Shown here: positions 1 through 8,311 of the stretch, piece by piece
How positions within the stretch are numbered: position 1 is the first letter of the stretch
Layout of the letters: each line of letters starts with the position of its first letter
Source of the DNA: Escherichia boydii
GTDB lineage: Bacteria; Pseudomonadota; Gammaproteobacteria; Enterobacterales; Enterobacteriaceae
Length of the DNA: 64,000 nt
NCBI GenBank assembly: GCA_041890495.1
Contig: CP169086.1
Location: 930,001-994,000 of the forward strand
Direction: 5' to 3'
Notes under the pieces: generated by a model
The model's database searches: none
What the model was told of the DNA's origin: nothing
What the model saw: the letters and a program-made list of their open reading frames with translations, nothing else
Made by a program: the position numbers and the translations under genes

Positions 1-1184
1 CGGATAAGCTCGATCAGGCGCTTGACAGCCTGCTTGCGCAGCCGATGGTGCAGGGCGGCGTGGTGCTGTCGACGTGCAACCGCACGGAACTTTATCTTAG
101 CGTTGAAGAGCAGGATAACCTGCAAGAGGCGTTAATCCGCTGGCTTTGCGATTATCACAATCTTAATGAAGAAGATCTGCGTAAAAGCCTCTACTGGCAT
201 CAGGATAACGACGCGGTTAGCCATTTAATGCGTGTTGCCAGCGGCCTGGATTCATTGGTTCTTGGGGAGCCGCAGATCCTCGGTCAGGTTAAAAAAGCGT
301 TTGCCGATTCGCAAAAAGGCCATATGAAGGCCAGCGAACTGGAACGCATGTTCCAGAAATCTTTCTCTGTAGCGAAACGCGTTCGCACTGAAACAGATAT
401 CGGTGCCAGCGCTGTGTCTGTCGCTTTTGCGGCTTGTACGCTGGCGCGGCAGATCTTTGAATCGCTCTCTACGGTCACAGTGTTGCTGGTAGGCGCGGGC
501 GAAACCATCGAGCTGGTAGCGCGTCATCTGCGCGAACATAAAGTACAGAAGATGATTATCGCCAACCGCACTCGCGAACGTGCCCAAATACTGGCAGATG
601 AAGTTGGCGCGGAAGTGATTGCCCTGAGTGAGATCGACGAACGTCTGCGCGAAGCCGATATCATCATCAGTTCCACCGCCAGCCCGTTACCGATTATCGG
701 GAAAGGCATGGTGGAGCGCGCATTAAAAAGCCGTCGCAACCAACCAATGCTGTTGGTGGATATTGCCGTTCCGCGCGATGTTGAGCCGGAAGTTGGCAAA
801 CTGGCGAATGCTTATCTTTATAGCGTGGACGATCTGCAAAGCATCATTTCGCACAACCTGGCGCAGCGTAAAGCCGCAGCGGTTGAGGCGGAAACTATTG
901 TCGCTCAGGAAACCAGCGAATTTATGGCGTGGCTGCGAGCACAAAGCGCCAGCGAAACCATTCGCGAGTATCGCAGCCAGGCAGAGCAAGTTCGCGATGA
1001 GTTAACCGCCAAAGCGTTAGCGGCCCTTGAGCAGGGCGGCGACGCGCAAGCCATTATGCAGGATCTGGCATGGAAACTGACTAACCGCTTGATCCATGCG
1101 CCAACGAAATCACTTCAACAGGCCGCCCGTGACGGGGATAACGAACGCCTGAATATTCTGCGCGACAGCCTCGGGCTGGAGTAG
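1..1184 (+). CDS. hemA: glutamyl-tRNA reductase, 5' end cut by window edge
   Basis: NADPH-dependent enzyme that reduces Glu-tRNA to glutamate-1-semialdehyde, the committed step of tetrapyrrole (haem) synthesis. The first 25 codons lie outside the window; position 3 is codon 26 of an expected 418. The catalytic Cys50 sits in the motif STCNRTE (Cys codon 75-77). The Rossmann nucleotide-binding segment is the VLLVGAGE stretch, followed by the dimerisation helix region at the C terminus ([10 protein letters not shown]). Residues match E. coli K-12 HemA as I remember it. prfA follows after 41 bases on the same strand, the usual hemA-prfA-prmC arrangement. The in-frame ATG at 45 is internal and not the start. 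Confidence 0.97.
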
Positions 1185-1225
1185 CAGTACATCATTTTCT
1201 TTTTTTACAGGGTGCATTTACGCCT

Positions 1226-2308
1226 ATGAAGCCTTCTATCGTTGCCAAACTGGAAGCCCTGCATGAACGCCATGAAGAAGTTCAGGCGTTGCTGGGTGAC
1301 GCGCAAACTATCGCCGACCAGGAACGTTTTCGCGCATTATCACGCGAATATGCGCAGTTAAGTGATGTTTCGCGCTGTTTTACCGACTGGCAACAGGTTC
1401 AGGAAGATATCGAAACCGCACAGATGATGCTCGATGATCCTGAAATGCGTGAGATGGCGCAGGATGAACTGCGCGAAGCTAAAGAAAAAAGCGAGCAACT
1501 GGAACAGCAATTACAGGTTCTGTTACTACCAAAAGATCCTGATGACGAACGTAACGCCTTCCTCGAAGTCCGTGCCGGAACCGGCGGCGACGAAGCGGCG
1601 CTGTTCGCAGGCGATCTGTTCCGTATGTACAGCCGTTATGCCGAAGCCCGCCGCTGGCGGGTAGAAATCATGAGCGCCAGCGAGGGTGAACATGGTGGTT
1701 ATAAAGAGATCATCGCCAAAATTAGCGGTGATGGTGTGTATGGTCGTCTGAAATTTGAATCTGGCGGTCATCGCGTGCAGCGTGTTCCTGCTACGGAATC
1801 GCAGGGGCGTATTCATACTTCTGCTTGTACCGTTGCGGTAATGCCAGAGCTGCCTGACGCAGAACTGCCGGACATCAACCCAGCAGATTTACGCATTGAT
1901 ACTTTCCGCTCGTCAGGGGCGGGTGGTCAGCACGTTAACACCACCGATTCGGCAATTCGTATTACTCACTTGCCGACCGGGATTGTTGTTGAATGTCAGG
2001 ACGAACGTTCACAACATAAAAACAAAGCTAAAGCACTTTCTGTACTCGGTGCTCGCATCCACGCTGCTGAAATGGCAAAACGTCAACAGGCCGAAGCGTC
2101 TACCCGTCGTAACCTGCTGGGGAGTGGCGATCGCAGCGACCGTAACCGTACTTACAACTTCCCACAGGGGCGCGTTACCGATCACCGCATCAACCTGACG
2201 CTCTACCGCCTGGATGAAGTGATGGAAGGTAAGCTGGATATGCTGATTGAACCGATTATCCAGGAACATCAGGCCGACCAACTGGCGGCGTTGTCCGAGC
2301 AGGAATAA
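1226..2308 (+). CDS. prfA: peptide chain release factor 1
   Basis: RF1 recognises UAA and UAG stop codons on the ribosome and triggers peptide release. The 360-residue length is normal. The catalytic GGQ lies in [18 protein letters not shown], and the domain order (N-terminal helical domain, codon-recognition domain, GGQ domain) is intact. Its glutamine is methylated by PrmC, encoded immediately downstream with a one-base overlap (TAATG). The ATG at 1226 lies 41 bases after hemA, and the two are probably co-transcribed. The frame is clean over its whole length, in contrast to the next two genes. The sequence is E. coli-like. Confidence 0.98.
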
Positions 2309-3144
2309 TGGAATATCAACACTGGTTACGTGAGAGCAATAAGCCAACTTCAGGCGAGCGAAAGCCCGCGGCGTGATGCTGAAATCCTGCTGGAACATGT
2401 TACCGGCAAAGGGCGTACTTTTATCCTCGCCTTTGGTGAAACGCAGCTGACTGACGAACAATGTCAGCAACTTGATGCGCTACTGACACGTCGTCGCGAT
2501 GGTGAACCCATTGCTCATTTAACCGGGGTGCGAGAATTCTGGTCGTTGCCGTTATTTGTTTCGCCAGCGACCTTAATTCCGCGCCCGGATACGGAGTGTC
2601 TGGTGGAGCAGGCACTGGCGCGGTTGCCTGAACAACCTTGCCGTATTCTCGATCTCGGGACGGGTTACCGGGGGCGATTGCGCTTGCGCTGGCTAGCGAG
2701 CGCCCGGACTGCGAAATTACCGCTGTAGATCGTATGCCGATGCTGTCGCTCTTGCCACAACGTAATGCCCAGCATCTGGCGATCAAAATATCCGCATTCT
2801 GCAAAGCGACTGGTTTAGTGCGCTGGCCGGGCAGCAGTTTACGATGATTGTCAGCAATCCGCCGTATATTGACGAGCAGGACCCACATCTTCAACAAGGC
2901 GATGTCCGCTTTGAGCCGCTCACTGCGCTGGTTGCGGCAGACAGTGGAATGGCAGACATCGTGCATATCATCGAACAGTCGCGTAACGCGCTGGTATCCG
3001 GCGGCTTTCTGCTTCTGGAACATGGCTGGCAGCAGGGCGGAAGCGGTGCGACAAGCATTTATCCTCGCGGGGTATCATGACGTCGAAACCTGCCGTGACT
3101 ATGGTGATAACGAGCGCGTAACGCTCGGCCGCTATTATCAATGA
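2308..3144 (+). pseudogene. prmC: release-factor glutamine methyltransferase, multiply frameshifted
   Basis: PrmC methylates the GGQ glutamine of RF1 and RF2 using S-adenosylmethionine. The start is the ATG overlapping the prfA stop (MEYQHWLRE). No single frame runs through. Pieces of the expected protein appear in successive frames: RRDAEILLEHVTGKG with the RPDTECLVEQAL segment, ILDLGTG (SAM motif I), MIVSNPPYIDEQDP (catalytic NPPY) and the C-terminal DYGDNERVTLGRYYQ. I count about seven single-base indels near 2333, 2665, 2672, 2739, 2755, 2786 and 3040, net +3 relative to the 277-codon family length. Substitutions look scarce, so this resembles read error or very recent decay. It overlaps sirB2 through ATGA. 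Confidence 0.88.
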
Positions 3145-3536
3145 CAAGTTTTTTCTACACTGCTTAGTGTTCATCTTATTAGTATCGCGCTTTCTGTTGG
3201 TGCTATTAACCTTACGTTTCTGGCTACGTTATCAGAAGCATCCACAGGCATTTGCTCGCTGGACGCGCATTGTGCCGCCGGTTGTCGATACGCTGTTATT
3301 TGTTAAGCGGCATTGCGTTGATGGCTAAAGCGCACATCCTGCCATTTTCCGGGCAGGCACAGTGGCTGACTGAAAAGCTGTTTGGAGTTATCATTTATAT
3401 CGTTTTGGGTTTTATTGCACTCGATTATCGTCGTATGCACAGTCAGCAGGCGCGCATTTTTGCCTTCCCGCTGGCGTTGGTGGTTCTGTACATCATCATT
3501 AAACTCGCCACCACAAAAGTACCGTTACTGGGGTAA
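3141..3536 (+). pseudogene. sirB2: SirB2-family membrane protein, frameshifted
   Basis: Small inner-membrane protein of unknown biochemical role (YchQ/SirB2 family). The expected product is about 130 residues with four hydrophobic segments. The start is the ATG overlapping the prmC stop. The reading is broken by three single-base insertions: a T-run near 3150, near 3202, and a T-run near 3299. Together these restore the frame, giving 396 bases instead of 393. From 3302 on, the protein (LSGIALMAKAHILPFSGQ to the end, TTKVPLLG) is normal. It lies between prmC and sirB1, as in E. coli. The homopolymer placement argues for sequencing error, but the sequence alone cannot decide. Confidence 0.82.
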
Positions 3537-3539
3537 GTC

Positions 3540-4349
3540 ATGAGATCGTTAGCTGATTTCGAATTTAATAAAGCGCCATTGTGCGAAGGCATGATCCTGG
3601 CTTGCGAAGCAATCCGCCGCGATTTTCCCTCGCAAGATGTTTACGACGAACTGGAGCGTCTCGTTAGTCTGGCGAAGGAAGAAATCAGCCAGCTTCTGCC
3701 TTTAGAAGAGCAGCTGGAAAAACTGATCGCGCTGTTTTACGGCGACTGGGGATTTAAAGCCTCACGCGGCGTTTATCGTCTTTCCGATGCATTATGGCTG
3801 GACCAGGTGTTAAAGAATCGACAGGGCAGTGCGGTATCATTAGGTGCGGTTTTATTATGGGTCGCGAATCGTCTCGATTTGCCGCTGCTGCCGGTGATTT
3901 TCCCTACGCAGCTGATATTGCGCATTGAATGTCCGGATGGCGAAATTTGGCTGATTAATCCTTTTAACGGTGAATCGTTAAGCGAACATATGCTGGACGT
4001 ATGGTTAAAGGGAAATATCAGCCCGTCGGCGGAACTGTTTTATGAAGACCTTGATGAAGCTGATAACATTGAGGTAATTCGCAAATTGCTGGATACACTC
4101 AAAGCCTCGTTGATGGAAGAAAATCAGATGGAGCTGGCGTTACGCACCAGCGAAGCTTTATTACAATTCAACCCTGAAGATCCCTATGAAATTCGCGATC
4201 GCGGGTTGATTTATGCGCAACTGGATTGCGAACACGTTGCGTTGAACGATTTAAGTTATTTCGTTGAACAGTGTCCGGAAGACCCGATCAGCGAAATGAT
4301 CCGTGCGCAAATAAATAACATCGCGCATAAACATATTGTGCTGCATTAA
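3540..4349 (+). CDS. sirB1: SirB1 transglutaminase-like/TPR protein
   Basis: 269-residue cytosolic protein of the SirB1/YchA family, with an N-terminal transglutaminase-like core (segment GFKASRGVYRLSDALWLDQVL) and a C-terminal tetratricopeptide-like helical part (residues about 190-260). Its function is not firmly known; the name comes from a Salmonella regulatory screen. The ATG follows the sirB2 stop by 3 bases, and the gene is followed by kdsA after 35 bases. The frame is intact and E. coli-like, so the cluster of frame errors upstream ends before this gene. Confidence 0.93.
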   Translation: MRSLADFEFNKAPLCEGMILACEAIRRDFPSQDVYDELERLVSLAKEEISQLLPLEEQLEKLIALFYGDWGFKASRGVYRLSDALWLDQVLKNRQGSAVSLGAVLLWVANRLDLPLLPVIFPTQLILRIECPDGEIWLINPFNGESLSEHMLDVWLKGNISPSAELFYEDLDEADNIEVIRKLLDTLKASLMEENQMELALRTSEALLQFNPEDPYEIRDRGLIYAQLDCEHVALNDLSYFVEQCPEDPISEMIRAQINNIAHKHIVLH

Positions 4350-4384
4350 TTAATCGACATTTTACTCAAGATTAAGGCGATCCT

Positions 4385-5239
4385 ATGAAACAAAAAGTGG
4401 TTAGCATTGGCGACATCAACGTAGCAAATGACCTGCCGTTCGTACTGTTTGGCGGTATGAACGTGCTGGAATCTCGCGATCTGGCGATGCGCATTTGCGA
4501 GCACTACGTAACCGTGACCCAGAAACTGGGTATCCCTTACGTGTTCAAAGCCTCTTTTGACAAAGCCAACCGCTCCTCCATCCACTCTTATCGTGGACCG
4601 GGCCTGGAAGAAGGGATGAAAATCTTCCAGGAGTTGAAGCAGACTTTTGGCGTGAAAATTATCACCGACGTTCACGAACCAAGTCAGGCACAGCCCGTTG
4701 CTGATGTCGTGGATGTGATTCAGTTGCCGGCGTTTCTTGCTCGCCAGACTGACCTGGTTGAAGCCATGGCGAAAACCGGTGCGGTAATTAACGTCAAGAA
4801 ACCACAGTTTGTCAGCCCGGGACAGATGGGTAATATCGTTGATAAATTCAAAGAAGGCGGCAACGAAAAAGTGATTCTTTGCGATCGCGGTGCTAACTTC
4901 GGCTATGACAACCTGGTTGTCGATATGCTGGGCTTCAGCATTATGAAGAAAGTGTCTGGTAACTCGCCGGTGATTTTCGACGTGACCCACGCACTGCAAT
5001 GCCGCGATCCTTTTGGCGCAGCTTCCGGCGGTCGTCGTGCTCAGGTGGCTGAGCTGGCACGAGCCGGTATGGCGGTAGGTCTGGCAGGGCTGTTTATTGA
5101 AGCGCATCCGGATCCGGAACATGCGAAATGTGATGGTCCATCCGCGCTGCCGCTGGCTAAACTGGAACCGTTCCTCAAGCAGATGAAAGCGATTGATGAT
5201 CTGGTGAAAGGTTTCGAAGAACTGGATACCAGCAAGTAA
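4385..5239 (+). CDS. kdsA: 3-deoxy-D-manno-octulosonate 8-phosphate synthase
   Basis: Condenses phosphoenolpyruvate with arabinose-5-phosphate to give KDO-8-phosphate, the precursor of the inner-core sugar KDO of lipopolysaccharide. The 284-residue length is standard. The TIM-barrel landmarks are visible: [39 protein letters not shown] and DVTHALQ. The start ATG has the upstream purine-rich AAGGCG. It is the last gene of the hemA-kdsA block and is followed at once by a strong terminator. It reads as E. coli K-12 from memory. The sequence type changes just after it. Confidence 0.98.
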
Positions 5240-5240
5240 T

Positions 5241-5268
5241 AAAAAAACCCGCTTCGGCGGGTTTTTTT
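5241..5268 (+). terminator. rho-independent terminator after kdsA
   Basis: Stem ACCCGC/GCGGGT closed by a TTCG tetraloop and followed by seven T; an A-run precedes it, so it could also work leftwards. It directly follows the kdsA stop. Confidence 0.9.
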
Positions 5269-5276
5269 ATGGGGCA

Positions 5277-5347
5277 TATTGCCGGGTGGCGCTGCGCTTG
5301 CCCGGCCTACGAAACCCGTAGGCCCTGCAAGCGAAGCGCCGCTGGGC
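5277..5347. repeat. REP/BIME-type inverted repeat pair
   Basis: A GC-rich unit beginning GCCGGGTGGCGCTGCGCTTG and ending CCGGCCTAC is followed by a roughly inverted copy starting GTAGGCCCTGC. This matches the extragenic palindromic (REP) family found between enterobacterial genes. It occupies the kdsA-chaA gap, where K-12 instead carries the ldr/rdl toxin-antitoxin repeats (recollection). Confidence 0.75.
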
Positions 5348-5354
5348 AAAGAGG

Positions 5355-6455
5355 CTACGCAAAAATCGTCATCAAGTACGCAATAAACAACGCCATATGT
5401 GCCGCCCCGTTCAGCACGTTGGTACGCCCGGTTGAGAACGAAATCTGGCACAGCAGCAACGAGGCAACCATCACAATCATCTCCGGCGCGCCCAGCGCAA
5501 ACTGCAGCTCGTTACCGGTCATAAAGGCAATCAGCGTCACCACCGGCACGGTAAGTGAAATGGTCGCCAGCACGGAGCCAAAGAACAGGTTCATTGCGCG
5601 CTGCACCTGATTATTCAACACCGCTTTCAGTGCGCCCAGTCCTTCAGGAGACAGGATCAGCAGCGCCACCAGGAAGCCGGTAAACGCGACCGGCGCGTTC
5701 AGCTCGGTTAACAGCGTCTCAAGCGGGTTGGCGTTCATCTTGGTGACGGCAATCACCGCAATCAGATGCACGATCAGCCAAACCGTATGCCACGCGCTGC
5801 TGTGGGCCGACGGCTTGCCGTGGTGCGGGTCATCGTCGTCGCCGTCGTCTTCATGCTCGTACACAAACAGGCTCTGGTGCGTTTTAGTCTGAATCAACAG
5901 GAACACGCCGTACATGGCGGCGGAAATCAGCGCGACCAGCAGCGCCTGACCGGTGGAGAAGTTTGCACCCGGCAGCGCCATCGGGAAGACCAGCACGATA
6001 ATGGCCAGCGGGAAGAGGGCAATCAGATACTGTTTAATGCCGAACAGGTTCATATACTGGGTCGCGAACTTGCGGCCGCCCAGCAGCAGAGAGAAGCCCA
6101 CCAGGCCGCCAGTCACAATCATAATGATCGAGTAAAGGGTGTCGCGCATCAGCGTCGGCGCGGCATCGCCGGTCGCCATGAGCGCGGAAATCAGGCTGAC
6201 TTCGAGAATAACGACGGAAAGGCTGAGAATTAACGATCCGTACGGCTCGCCCAGACGGTGGGCCAGGACGTCCGCATGGCGAACAACGCTAAATGCGCTG
6301 GTCAAGATGCCGACCAGGGCAAGAATATTGATACCAACCACCACTGGCAGTGACTGACTGCTTCCCCAGAAGAGCAGCACAGCCAGTGCCAGAACCGGGA
6401 AAATGAGTGACGTCTCCTTGTGGCGGGTCTTTACCGCCTCGTGTGTTGCTGTCAT
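5355..6455 (-). CDS. chaA: Na+(K+)/H+ and Ca2+/H+ antiporter
   Basis: Inner-membrane cation/proton antiporter of the CaCA family, with about eleven hydrophobic segments. A cytosolic acidic/histidine loop near residues 200-220 (HEDDGDDDDPHHGK) separates the two halves, each with an alpha-repeat (one is SVVILEVSLISALMATG). I place the start at the third ATG of the open frame (6455), preceded by GGAGAAG at good spacing; this gives 366 residues, the E. coli length. Two upstream ATGs (6470, 6467) are less well placed. The protein is an orthologue with scattered substitutions from K-12, marking the first non-E. coli-like tract. It diverges from chaB. Confidence 0.95.
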   Translation of the reverse strand: MTATHEAVKTRHKETSLIFPVLALAVLLFWGSSQSLPVVVGINILALVGILTSAFSVVRHADVLAHRLGEPYGSLILSLSVVILEVSLISALMATGDAAPTLMRDTLYSIIMIVTGGLVGFSLLLGGRKFATQYMNLFGIKQYLIALFPLAIIVLVFPMALPGANFSTGQALLVALISAAMYGVFLLIQTKTHQSLFVYEHEDDGDDDDPHHGKPSAHSSAWHTVWLIVHLIAVIAVTKMNANPLETLLTELNAPVAFTGFLVALLILSPEGLGALKAVLNNQVQRAMNLFFGSVLATISLTVPVVTLIAFMTGNELQFALGAPEMIVMVASLLLCQISFSTGRTNVLNGAAHMALFIAYLMTIFA

Positions 6456-6675
6456 GTGCTTCTCCATCAATGCAGGTGCTTGTAATTATAGATAGATTTT
6501 TGAGGGCATTAAACTAACAGATATCTGTTAAATACCCTTTATCTTTTACTTAATTTTACCCTTTATCATGATTTTTCTTTTTTGATGTCTATAATGTGCT
6601 GTCTTTATTTGTTATTCATTAAATAACAATGAATTAGAAATGATATTTATTCATAAATTATCACGGAGTGGCACC

Positions 6676-6708
6676 ATGCCATATCGTCGTCCACACTTAT
6701 CTCTTTAA
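6676..6708 (+). CDS. possible leader peptide upstream of chaB
   Basis: Ten-codon ORF MPYRRPHLSL in the chaB 5' region, preceded by CACGGAGTGG (a usable Shine-Dalgarno) and ending 18 bases before the chaB ATG. Its first residues (MPY) echo those of ChaB (MPYKTK), which could mean a duplicated start region. It could be a translated leader or simply chance. I see no attenuator hairpin with it. Confidence 0.35.
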   Translation: MPYRRPHLSL

Positions 6709-6726
6709 GCAAAAGAGAGGTGAGTG

Positions 6727-6957
6727 ATGCCATATAAAACGAAACGCGAATTACCCGATAACGTGCAAAACGTACTGCCCGCTCACGCGCAGGATATCTA
6801 CAAAGAGGCGTTTAACAGTGCCTGGGATCAATACAAAGATAAGGACGATCGCCGGGATGATGCCAGCCGTGAAGAGACGGCACACAAAGTCGCCTGGGCC
6901 GCCGTAAAACATGAATATGAAAAAGGAGACGACGATAAATGGCATAAAAAGAAATAG
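6727..6957 (+). CDS. chaB: ChaB family cation transport regulator
   Basis: 76-residue soluble protein associated with ChaA and regarded as a regulator of cation transport; the biochemical role is not settled. The conserved core HAQDIYKEAFNSAWDQYKDK and the Lys-rich end HKKK are present. I choose the ATG at 6727 (MPYKTKRELP), preceded by AGAGGTGAGTG; the GTG one codon earlier is less likely. It is divergent from chaA and co-directional with chaC. Sequence differences from K-12 lie mostly in residues 7-20. Confidence 0.93.
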   Translation: MPYKTKRELPDNVQNVLPAHAQDIYKEAFNSAWDQYKDKDDRRDDASREETAHKVAWAAVKHEYEKGDDDKWHKKK

Positions 6958-7134
6958 TCGTGAAATAATTCGCTGCCTTCATTTTGACTTTTCAGGCGGT
7001 TGAACTGCCGTTGTATTGCAACTGGTCCGCTAATTGCTTATCGTTATTTAACTGCTGGCAAAATGACCAGCACATAATGCCGGGAAGGCGAATTACAGAT
7101 GTCGCAAGGAAGCATGCAGTGGCGGAGGTGTAAA

Positions 7135-7830
7135 GTGTTAACGCGTGATTTCTTAATGAAGGCAGATTGTAAGACGGCATTTGGTGCTATTGAGGAATCG
7201 CTTCTCTGGTCAGCTGAACAACGTGCGGCGTCACTTGCTGCCACGCTTGCCTGCCGCCCGGATGATGGCACGGTATGGATTTTTGGCTACGGTTCCCTGA
7301 TGTGGAACCCGGCTCTGGAATTTGTCGAATCGGCAACGGGAACGCTGCCTGGCTGGCATCGCGCATTTTGCCTGCGCCTGACGGCCGGACGCGGCAGCGC
7401 GTGCCAGCCGGGACGTATGCTTGCACTGAAAGAGGGCGGACGCACCACGGGCGTGGCGTATCGCCTTCCGGATGCCACGCTGGAAGAGGAGCTTACGCTG
7501 CTCTGGAAGCGTGAGATGATCACCGGCTGCTACATGCCGAGCTGGTGCAAGCTGGAACTGGATGACGGTCGTACCGTTAATGCGCTGGTGTTTATTATGG
7601 ACCCGCGCCATCCGCTGTATGAAGCGGATACCCGCACGCAGGTGATTGCCCCGTTGATTGCCGCCGCGAGCGGGCCGTTGGGCACCAACGCGCAGTATCT
7701 CTTCTCCCTCGATCAGGAATTGACCCGCCTCGGCATGCAGGACGATTGTCTGAATGAGCTGGTGGCGAAGGTGAAGGCGCTGCTGGAAGGGAACCCGCTC
7801 AACGGCACGCTGCGACCGGGTTTTGCCTGA
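7135..7830 (+). CDS. chaC: gamma-glutamylcyclotransferase ChaC
   Basis: ChaC-family enzyme that cleaves glutathione to 5-oxoproline and Cys-Gly in characterised members. The substrate-binding loop of the family is seen in VWIFGYGSLMWNPALEF near residues 40-56, and the fold continues through GWHRAFCLRL and the ITGCYMP segment. The start is placed at GTG 7135 (GTG TTA ACG CGT), with GGAGGTG seven to eight bases upstream. This gives 231 residues, the usual length; the open frame extends further upstream without support. A palindromic terminator follows. Confidence 0.93.
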   Translation: MLTRDFLMKADCKTAFGAIEESLLWSAEQRAASLAATLACRPDDGTVWIFGYGSLMWNPALEFVESATGTLPGWHRAFCLRLTAGRGSACQPGRMLALKEGGRTTGVAYRLPDATLEEELTLLWKREMITGCYMPSWCKLELDDGRTVNALVFIMDPRHPLYEADTRTQVIAPLIAAASGPLGTNAQYLFSLDQELTRLGMQDDCLNELVAKVKALLEGNPLNGTLRPGFA

Positions 7831-7834
7831 TAAT

Positions 7835-7857
7835 ACGCCCGGCTTGCCGGGCGTTTG
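7835..7857. terminator. hairpin between chaC and the DUF1883-like gene
   Basis: Perfect arms ACGCCCGGC and GCCGGGCGT with a TT loop, then TTTG. It lies between two convergent genes and can serve both. Confidence 0.75.
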
Positions 7858-7860
7858 ACG

Positions 7861-8100
7861 TTATGCGGCCACGTAGCTGACGGAATGCTCCAGCGACTGG
7901 CTGTGGCTGTCGATCAGCACATCCCACGTGCCGGTATACGGCACGGTAAGCCAGGCGTTATCATCCTGCACGGTCAGAATATCCGCCTGGGATTGCTTTT
8001 GCGCTTTCGCACTCATGAGATGAATACGACAGCGCTCTGAGCAACGCACCACTACCGTATCCCCGCCAAAAAGTTTCAAACTTGTTTTTACCAGTGCCAT
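7861..8100 (-). CDS. small DUF1883-like protein
   Basis: 79-residue protein without signal peptide or membrane segment. The pattern GGDTVVVRCSERCRIHLM, a central hydrophilic part and the C-terminal GTWDVLIDS-HSV segment resemble the small beta-sandwich DUF1883 family, but I cannot verify this by search. It has no recognisable catalytic residues. It stands alone between convergent chaC and a chemoreceptor gene, an insertion relative to K-12 where chaC and ychN are neighbours. Function unknown. Confidence 0.65.
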   Translation of the reverse strand: MALVKTSLKLFGGDTVVVRCSERCRIHLMSAKAQKQSQADILTVQDDNAWLTVPYTGTWDVLIDSHSQSLEHSVSYVAA

Positions 8101-8273
8101 TTTTTACCCCGTAGTCTTAAGCAACGCTCTCCCTGCAGCCATATCCGAGCGTGATGTTGTTCACAATTCACTCATGGCATAACACCAAAGGGAAGGGGGT
8201 GGGATGCTGATTTTGATCAAAAAATGGCATAACGTTTAAACAAAAATGACAAAATTCCTGAAAGCATTCAGCT

Positions 8274-8302
8274 GGCGCGGGTTTTACCCATAAACCCGCG
8301 CC
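8274..8302. terminator. long hairpin downstream of the chemoreceptor
   Basis: Eleven-base perfect arms GGCGCGGGTTT/AAACCCGCGCC with a seven-base loop, 10 bases past the chemoreceptor stop. There is no long T-run on the coding side, so it may act as a 3' stabiliser as well as a terminator. Confidence 0.6.
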
Positions 8303-8311
8303 GGAATAAAA

